Of a DNA stretch of 64,000 nt, positions 57,220 through 64,000 are shown piece after piece. The notes under the pieces were generated by a model, which was given only the letters and a program-made list of their open reading frames with translations, did no database searches and had not been told where the DNA came from. The stretch lies in the NCBI GenBank assembly GCA_015680685.1, contig MNCI01006555.1, positions 910,948-974,947 of the forward strand, in the 5' to 3' direction. Positions within the stretch are counted from its first letter, which is position 1; each line of letters opens with the position of its first letter. A program made the translations under genes and the position numbers. Source of the DNA: Gnetum montanum. Taxonomy: Eukaryota; Streptophyta; Gnetopsida; Gnetales; Gnetaceae.

Positions 57220-57672
57220 TCTCTTTGTTGGTGTTTGAAGGATTAACTAAAGAGGCACTAATAAAGGATACAAAACACCATTGTAGGTCCACCACTAATG
57301 CTCCCTCTCCATGCTTGATCCAGTCATGTCAAACCATGTCGAAGAGTACTTGTCATGAGGGGATAAGACTATGATGATAAGATAACAATGTTAAGGTTGC
57401 AATGAGATGGTTGGTTATGAAGGCTAGCAATGTGTTCCAAGTGTTAACATCATGGCTACAACATGGTATTAGAATATCTTGAAGTGTTGGTTACTCAGAA
57501 AATATGTTTAATAACCCAATCACTTTGCTTCAAGGCAACTTTGGCCATTGGCCTTTGAGACTTTATTTGGCCACTTAGCCTCTTGGCAATTTTCTTCCCC
57601 ATTTTTTTTATGAGATGAGTCCATCATTGGGACTCATTACAAGGGCTGGTTTGACATATTTTTTCTATTGAG

Positions 57673-57834
57673 TGAGTTATGTTACACTCAATAGACTTGG
57701 TAGTTTTCCCATTGAATGATATGTGTTACACTCAATGGGTTTAACGGTTTTTCCACCAAATGAGATGTGTTACACCTAGTGGACTTAGTGCTTTCCACTA
57801 AATGAGCTCTATTACATTCAAATGGACTTGAGAG
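57673..57834. repeat. 44-bp tandem repeat, four units
   Basis: Units start at 57673, 57717, 57761 and 57803 (periods 44, 44, 42). Each begins TGAGATGTGTTACACTCAAT or similar and ends with 'ggttttccaccaaa'-like sequence. The overlapping minus-strand open frame 57688-57921 is a repeat artefact. Confidence 0.88.
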
Positions 57835-58211
57835 TGGAGCATGACAGAGAGATATCATATGGCTATAGTGCATGAGTGAAAAACATAGGTCAACATTGTT
57901 TTCCAAGGTATGGTATATCATAATTAGGCTATAGGTCTCAACTCAAGGAGTAATGTCAGATGGAGGGTAATGGTGTAAGCACTCTCAACACAATAGGAAA
58001 AAATCACCAAATCTTGCACATTGAGATTGCATGATGACTTTCTACCATAATAAGTTGCATCCTTGGAATGGCCTTGGGCTTGATCCTATAAGCACCACTC
58101 CAAGGAAACAAGAAAACCAAGCAATAGAGCATGTTATAAAGTTACAATGCATATAGGCCATATAAAAATGATAAAACCAAGCTACCTAGGTTACCAAGTT
58201 TACTAGTTTAA

Positions 58212-58376
58212 GGTCATGGTGGGCCATGGTACTAGTTTTAGGCCTTGGTAGTCTATGGTGATAATTTAAGATCATAGTGGACCATGGTACTAATTTAAGG
58301 CCTCAACAAGCCATGTCACTAGCTTTATGCCTTGGTAGGCCATGTTACCAATTTAAGGCCTCGATAGGACATGGCT
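58212..58376. repeat. 29-bp tandem repeat, about six units (copy 1)
   Basis: Units of about 29 bp like GGCCTTGGTAGGCCATGTTA plus 'ccaatttaa' are repeated about six times. The same repeat family occurs at 62109-62303. Confidence 0.82.
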
Positions 58377-59870
58377 GAGTAGGCTTGCTTATTGATGATT
58401 ATCAACTACATGAAATATGTGATTAGATAGGAATGATTGACCAAATTGGCTAACTTAAGGCCATCCTTGTCAATTATCTTGAATGCTCCATTATCATAGG
58501 CTTTGATGGTAAGGAAGGACCCTTCCCAACTAGCTAAGAATTTATCCACATGTTCATGAATGACTTTAAGGATCATGTTATCCTCCTTAATCATACACTT
58601 GGGAACGTTATGGTGGTATTGTTGTTTCTACCTTTCTTGATAATGTTCAATGTGAGAAAGCACTTTCATATGTTGTAAGTCAAGAGGTAAACCAGCTTCA
58701 GAATTACCAGGCTATAAGGAATTACACCAATTATCGTGCAACAAGTTGTATAATAGGTCCAAAATGCATGGAGGAGCTACTCATGCCATTTGCCATTTGC
58801 GCTTGCTATTATTGAGAATCTTCTTGAGCAAGTTAATGATGTCCTTGTTGTTGTCTTCTACATGTCCATTTGCTTAAGGGTAATAAGGTGATGAGAAAGA
58901 ATGCTTAATGCCTAAATTGTGACAGAAATCTTTTGTTTCATGGCTACTAAATTGTGGTGCATTATCAATAACTATGATCATTGGTCTGTCAACCTAGACT
59001 ATAATGTTATCTAAGATAAATTTGTAGACTTGGTTGGATGTAGTCTTCCTTAGGGAAATAGCTTCAACCCACTTAGTAAAGTATTTAGTTGTGGTGATGA
59101 TGAAGTTATGCCTTGTGAAAGTCTTAGGCATTATAGGTCCAATCATATCCAACCCCCATCATTAAAATGGCCAAGTGATCTAAGTTATATATAACTCATT
59201 CAATTATACATGTATTAGGTTACTATGCCTTTGGCACATGTCACATCACTTAACCTTTTGCATGCAATCACTTTCCATATGGGGCCAATAGTAGCCTAGT
59301 AATCTAATCTTAGTGGCCATAGCTCTAGGCCCTATGTGTCCCCCACAAATACCCTTGTGAACCTCCTCTAGGACTATTTTGACTTCAATTTTTTCTAAGC
59401 ACTTTAGTAATATGCCATTGTAGGATCATCAACATAATGTCTTATCACCTACAATGACATATTACTTCAAGAATTTACATATGGTGTTCATTTGAGCAAT
59501 AGTCAAGACTTGTGACGATTTTCCATGCATAAGGTAAAATTTGATATCATCATATCACTCCTAGATAGGAGTGGTATGAACAATAGCCACAAAGGTATCC
59601 TCAGTGTTCTGCATGATGGGAATAGCACAATCCACTATTAAGGTGGAAAACTTACTAAACACATTCGGTGTAACACGTAGGGATAACATTGTGATTGCAT
59701 TGGCTATGGCATCCTCATTTTGAGGTATGTGTTGGATATCAACATCTACAAATTATTATAACAATTACTTCCCTAGGTTACAATAAGGTTATAAATGTTT
59801 ATCTTTACATATATAGACCTCAGTTACTTGGTTAACTAGGAATTGTGAATCACCTTTCATCATTAAGCAA

Positions 59871-59964
59871 CTAATTCCTAGGTCATGAGCCACCATCATC
59901 CCTCTAATCAAACCCTNGCTAATTCCTAGGTCATGAGCCACCATCATCCCTCTAATCAAACCCT
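59871..59964. repeat. 46-bp exact duplication flanking an N
   Basis: 59871-59916 and 59919-59964 are identical 46-bp copies, separated only by 'N' (59917) and G. The duplication falls inside the conserved archaeal-type RNase H, where the family has a single copy. It is most likely an assembly gap-closure artefact. Confidence 0.9.
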
Positions 59965-60960
59965 CATACTTCACTATGTTACTTATGCATGAAAACTAAA
60001 AATGATAGGCAAATGGTCAAATTTCACTAGATGAAAATGTTATGATGACAGTGGTGCTGGCCCCATGGGTAGTTGAAGCTTTGTCAAAGTCCATGACTAC
60101 CTCATAACCCTCGGGCACTTGACTAATAATGTTAATGTGCTCATCAGGGAACTAAGGATCTATAGTTTCTTATTCATCAATAGGTGAAACAGTGAATTGT
60201 ATGACTATAGATACCTTTTGTTAAGGATTAAAAGATGTAATGAAGGTCAAACTCCATGGTTATGGCTTTCCATCAAGCTATATGACTACTTTTGTAGATG
60301 TTGGTCATTATGGCTTTGAGCATGTTATCCTTGCAAATGATGTTAACTTGGCTTCTGAAGAGGTAATATCTCCACTTCTTCAATGAGAAGAATAATGTCA
60401 TATAATACTTCTCCACTTTAGTGTATCAAGTCTCATGGGCAACTAATGCATGGCTAAGATAGTATACTGACATCTCAGCTCTGTCATCACATTTTTGACA
60501 AAGTAGAAAGGTAATGGACATGTCAAAAATGGCAAGGTAGATGTAAAATAATTTACCCTCTTGTGGAGGATAGACTGTCAATAATTGTGCCAACTCTTGC
60601 TTAAGGTTTTCAAAGGCCTCTTGACATTGAGTCATCCACTCATAGTCAATCCCTTTCTTAACCAAGTGTTGCATGAATTGTAATTTATCTGTAAGCCTAG
60701 TGATAAACCTATGAATAAGTTGTAACCTACCTTGTAATCCATGAAGCTTCTTAAGGCTGGTAGATAGTACTAATTTGGATATGGCCTTAACCTTTTCAAG
60801 ATTAACACATATCCCTACTTTAGATAGTACAAAGCCAAGCATTTTATTGGTCTTGATACCAAAGATACATTTCTTGTGATTGAGCCTAAGTTCATACTTA
60901 AGGCATTATTTAAGTACAAGCTCTAGGTCATAAGCATGGTCATTGGCCACTTTGGACACT

Positions 60961-61044
60961 ATGACCTATATCTTCAGTGATTACATGCCAGGTCCACGTA
61001 ATCATTGAGCAAACTAGCATGTAATCACTGAAGATATACGTCAT
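60961..61044. repeat. 28-bp inverted repeat with 28-bp loop in Tat RT
   Basis: Left arm 60961-60988 and right arm 61017-61044 are reverse complements at 27 of 28 positions. The core TATATCTTCAGTGATTACAT is perfect. The hairpin lies at the RT catalytic region, where only one arm (MTYIFSDYM on the minus strand) fits the family. Confidence 0.88.
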
Positions 61045-61849
61045 GGCTCATTGATAGTTCACTCATGTATTCTTAAGGTCGAAGGGAATCATGACATAGA
61101 AAAAGGTACCCCAAGGAATCACGAATATCATGCTAAGTTGGTGCTCTAGGTTGATCCTAATCTAGTTGTACCCTGACAATCCATCCATAAAGGACAACAA
61201 GGCATGTCTGGTCATAGTATCGATAAGTTGATCAATACTAGGCAAAGGGAAGTCATCTTTGATAGTCGCTTTATTTAGGTCTTGATGCAAATATAGATAC
61301 ACCTATTTTTCTTAGGAACTATCACTATGTTGGACAACCATTCTACATAGTTGATAGCCCTAATGAAACCAGCTTGGTAGATCTTTGAGATCTCATTACA
61401 AATTACCAAGGCTAAATCAAGTCTAATCTTATGTACTTTCTACTTAAACAATCTAATGCTAGGGTCTAGTATGATGTTTTGCTACACTAAGTGTGGGTCT
61501 AGGCCTAGCATATCTTCATATGACCAAGCAAAGGCATTAATGTTGCCTTGTAGGATCTTGGTGGTATCTTAATCCTGTTGAGGTTCCAGTGAAGAACTTA
61601 GTTTAAGGGTTTTCTCCTCACCACTGTGTGTTGTGATAGGAACCTCAACTAGATAATTTTTCATTATGTCACCCACCTCTAAGTTAAGGATCTTGACTAG
61701 GTTTCTAGGCCATTCTAGAGGCTTCTCTATCGAGGCTATGCTGTCAACAAGACTCTCAACCTTAAAATCTAGGAAATTAAGGTCAATATACCATTTTACA
61801 TCACTATGAGGCCCACATAGGCTCAAAGGTAGACTGATCTACTCCTAGG

Positions 61850-62620
61850 TGCTCATACTTTGATCCTACATATAAACTAAAAGCACATTAAGTAAAACTT
61901 GGATAAAAGTAAATAAATAATGCTAAAATATAATAAAATTATGCAAATAAATTCTAATCTAATGCAAAAAAAGATTATCCAATGCTATAAATAGAATAAC
62001 AACAAGCAAACAAAGTGTAATAAGGGCCAAATAAAGGTCAAACAAAGGGTAAGTATGAAAAATAAGGCTACAAATGGTCAATACAGGTCATAATTTTGCC
62101 AATTTTATGCCTTAGTGGGCTATGATGCTAGTTTAGAGTCTTGGTGGGCTATAATGGTAGTTTAAGACCTTAGTGGGCCATGATTCTAGTTTAGAGTCTT
62201 GGTGGAATATAATGTAAGTTTAAGGCCTTAGCGGGCCATCATGCCAATTTAGATTCTTGGTGGCCTATAATGCCAGGTTAAGGCCTTAATGGGCCATGAT
62301 GCCATGGTGTCAAATAGTGGTTAGGGAAGGTCAAACCCAACTATTTGATACCAATCAAAGGCAAAACAAAGGTAAATAAGACTATAATAAGGCAAATAAA
62401 GAGAACATAAGAATACATAAAGGCCACAAGAAGGTCAACAAGTTGAAACATCATGTAATAAGGCCAAATCAAGAAAATTAGGCTACATATGATCAAATTT
62501 GGCTCATATAGGTTAAAAGGAGTTATATTTTTCCAGTTTTAGGACTTAGTAGGTCATAATTTAAGGCTAGAAGGCTATTAGATAAGCTTGATCATCAATC
62601 TAGGTTTTTTTTGGGTTTTT
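61850..62620. other. Non-coding region with 29-bp repeats upstream of the Tat pol
   Basis: On the minus strand this is where gag and protease should be, but none is seen. Instead there is 3'-UTR-like sequence containing the same 29-bp minisatellite as 58.2 kb. It may be the tail of a second element joined near 61.85 kb. Confidence 0.5.
62109..62303. repeat. 29-bp tandem repeat, about seven units (copy 2), two alternating subtypes
   Basis: Units like GGCCTTAGTGGGCCATGATG plus 'ctagtttaga' alternate with units like GTCTTGGTGGGCTATAATGG plus 'tagtttaa', giving a 58-bp higher-order period. The family matches the array at 58212-58376. Confidence 0.85.
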
Positions 62621-62660
62621 TGAACTTAGAAATCAGGAGTTTTAAGGCCTCTACACTCAT

Positions 62661-64000
62661 CCCCCCTTTTTTCATGCTAGCCATCATGAAAACCAAGGAA
62701 AGTAGGTTTTGGGGCCTCCATAAGTCCAAAATCAAGGTTCTAGGGCCTTACCAAGGTAGCATAAGGCCATATCTATCAAAATTAGGCACTCTAGAGGTCA
62801 GTAAGGACCAAAAAGTAGGTTCTATAGCTCAGCCCCCTTGCTTCCACACTAGATAACATGGAAGAAACGGGGCTTAGCATGAAAAATTTAAGCCTAATAA
62901 AAATCATGATCAAACATGCTTAAACAGGTAGCTTGAACCCAAGTCTCGGAGTTGTGCATCCTCTAGCTTCATTTTGAGGTCATTTGAGTTAGTTTTTGGT
63001 GTAAAAACATGTTGAAATGGCTTCCCCCCTACTTCCACATGAAGCATAGCATTCCCAACATGGAAGAATAGGGGAACAATTGTTCCATGGATTCAAGATG
63101 ATTTGAGAGCATGTTGACTAGGTTCCTAGGCTCCTAGGGCTATAGATCATAATTCTGCAAGCTTCTAGTTGATTTTGATCATGATTAAAGGTCATTCAAG
63201 GGCACCTAAGATCTTAACCCCTTTTTTCCATGCTATGGAAGTTACTCCAACATGGAATATTTGGAGGAATGGGTTTTGAAGGTCAAATGAGAAAAATATT
63301 AAGGCTATGAGGTCCTAGGATTCTCCAGTATAGATCTTTGTCTTTTGAGATTGTCATCCTGTAAACAAAAAGTGGAAATACCACATTTTCCCCTTATTCC
63401 CATGCTTCCCAACATGGGGGGAGGGGGGTGAGGGCATGAAGTAAGAATCCTAGACCAAAACCAATTTGAGTTTCAATTGACTATGCATGTTGGCTTTTGG
63501 AGGTACTAAGGTCAACAACTAGTGGTTTAGGTCATAATTTGGAAGTTTTGGGTGTTTTTTAGTGGTTTTTGAGCTTTCCCCCTTGTTCCACATTAGGGAT
63601 AGGGTGTTGAATGTGGAAGACTAGGGGAATAGCTTTTGGCCATTTAGGATCAGTTTCCTAAGGTTTGAAGGCTCTAATGAGCGCTAACAGAGTTCTAGGG
63701 TGCATGTAAGCTCATTTGATGTCATTTAGAGGTGTCTATGAGTCCTAGATGAGTCCCCCCACCCCCCGCNCCCCCCCCCCCCCCCCAATCTTCATGCTAG
63801 CCAACATGTAAGAGAGGGTTTTTAGTGTAGAAGAATCACAAATCTTAGATCTAGAGTGGTTTTAGCCTAAATCGATTGTGCATGTGTGCTTCCAAGGTTA
63901 CTACGGCTGAGGACTAGGGTTTAAGGTCCATACTAGTTAGTTTGGAGGTTTGCTAGATGGTTTTTGAGTCCCCCCACCCCTTCCCATCCCCCCCACACCG
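62661..64000. repeat. C-tract repeat, period about 170-215 bp, eight units
   Basis: C-runs occur at 62661, 62833, 63024, 63218, 63390, 63578, 63755 and 63970. Each is followed by a phrase like 'ttccatgctagccaacatgg', which has inverted-repeat potential (CCATG ... CATGG), and a 'ggggaa' or 'ggagg' purine patch in most. The long C-tract at 63755-63786 contains an N at 63770. The array runs off the window. Between C-runs the text ('ttttgaggtcatttgag', 'ctaggttcctagg') is only loosely conserved. Confidence 0.7.

Larger units (their letters stand above)
57220..58400 (-). other. Probable 3' UTR of the minus-strand Tat element, with two minisatellites
   Basis: This lies downstream, on the minus strand, of the Tat pol gene. 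It is non-coding. It contains the 44-bp repeats at 57.67-57.83 kb and the 29-bp repeats at 58.21-58.38 kb. Variable tandem arrays in the 3' UTR are known for Tat-lineage elements. No LTR was identified. Confidence 0.55.
58400..61850 (-). pseudogene. Tat/Ogre-like pol remnant (RT, RNase H, second RNase H, integrase)
   Basis: Minus strand, in order: a pre-RT linker (61826-61569, open), FAWSYEDMLGLDPHLV, the RT palm (about 61.0-61.4 kb; catalytic box reads DYVDL, so the second Asp is lost), KCIFGIKTNKMLGFVLSKVG, thumb and first RNase H (60842-60426 open; YYLSHALVAHET at its end). The second, archaeal-type RNase H (59.75-60.0 kb) has YEGLIRGMMVAHDLGIS and GDSQFLVNQVTEVY. Integrase (58.6-59.2 kb) has GLDMIGPI, VIDNAPQFSS and ANGHVEDNNKDIINLL, so all three DDE residues survive. 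The C-terminal tail is FLASWEGSFLTIKAYDNGAFKIIDKDG. Multiple stops are present, and one N lies in the second RNase H. Confidence 0.82.

Noticed and set aside
1-64000. tRNA genes
   Set aside because: I saw no segment with both A and B boxes and a cloverleaf. The tRNA-like words found are primer binding sites.
61850-64000. Coding gag or protease for the minus-strand Tat element
   Set aside because: The translations show no Tat gag or protease motif. The sequence is dominated by tandem repeats and C-runs.

Overview
The window looks like intergenic heterochromatin from a large, repeat-rich seed-plant nuclear genome. It is strongly AT-rich and has no gene I can call intact. Nearly everything recognisable is a decayed LTR retrotransposon of the Ty3/gypsy superfamily. 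Three groups are present: Athila-like elements (tRNA-Asp-type primer site, Athila-style gag, protease and RT), Tat/Ogre-like elements (second, archaeal-type RNase H and the characteristic integrase and pol tail), and chromoviruses (gag with a C-x2-C-x3-H-x4-C knuckle, integrase, C-terminal chromodomain). Reading frames are broken mostly by TAG, TAA and TGA at positions where a relative has Gln, Trp or Arg. That fits C-to-T decay of methylated DNA.

Layout. 1-5.5 kb: unassigned AT-rich DNA. 5.56-8.64 kb (+): Athila-like element A, an LTR, degenerate primer site and gag, cut off after gag. 9.1-9.95 kb (-): chromovirus gag remnant with a tRNA-Met-type primer site. 13.4-13.84 kb: remnant of a chromovirus LTR. 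14.3-15.4 kb (-): weak traces of a spliced coding region. 16.17-23.58 kb (+): Athila-like element B with 5' LTR, gag, PR, RT, RH and IN. It is fused at a TGAT microhomology to an inverted 5' end, element C (23.58-24.77 kb, -), so two 5' LTRs face each other. 24.79-25.64 kb (-): a Tat RT cut off at its YIDD box. 26-30.9 kb: unassigned, with a Lys/Glu-rich spliced-gene-like stretch. 31-34.5 kb (-): Tat gag and protease. 34.81-40.75 kb (-): Athila-like element D with two LTRs, a near-perfect 5-bp target duplication, gag and PR, but RT, RH and IN cleanly deleted. 40.75-45.4 kb: unassigned, with three roughly 265-290 bp tandem units. 45.4-48.5 kb (-): Tat pol. 50.5-51.7 kb: GC-richer minisatellites and a 5S-rRNA-like segment. 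52.1-57.22 kb (+): chromovirus F with gag to chromodomain and 3' LTR. 57.2-58.4 kb: minisatellites downstream of a minus-strand Tat pol at 58.4-61.85 kb. 61.85-64 kb: minisatellites and a C-tract repeat with a period near 190 bp.

The most unusual observation concerns the Athila-like family. Its LTRs share R, U5 and primer site, but the short U3 directly upstream of the TATA box is exchanged as a block. Elements B and the 5' LTR of D carry clusters of the palindrome GCGATATCGC. Element A carries what looks like the CpG-decayed form. Element C carries 33-bp tandem repeats. The 3' LTR of D carries a non-repetitive U3. The two LTRs of D therefore disagree with each other, which normal reverse transcription does not produce.
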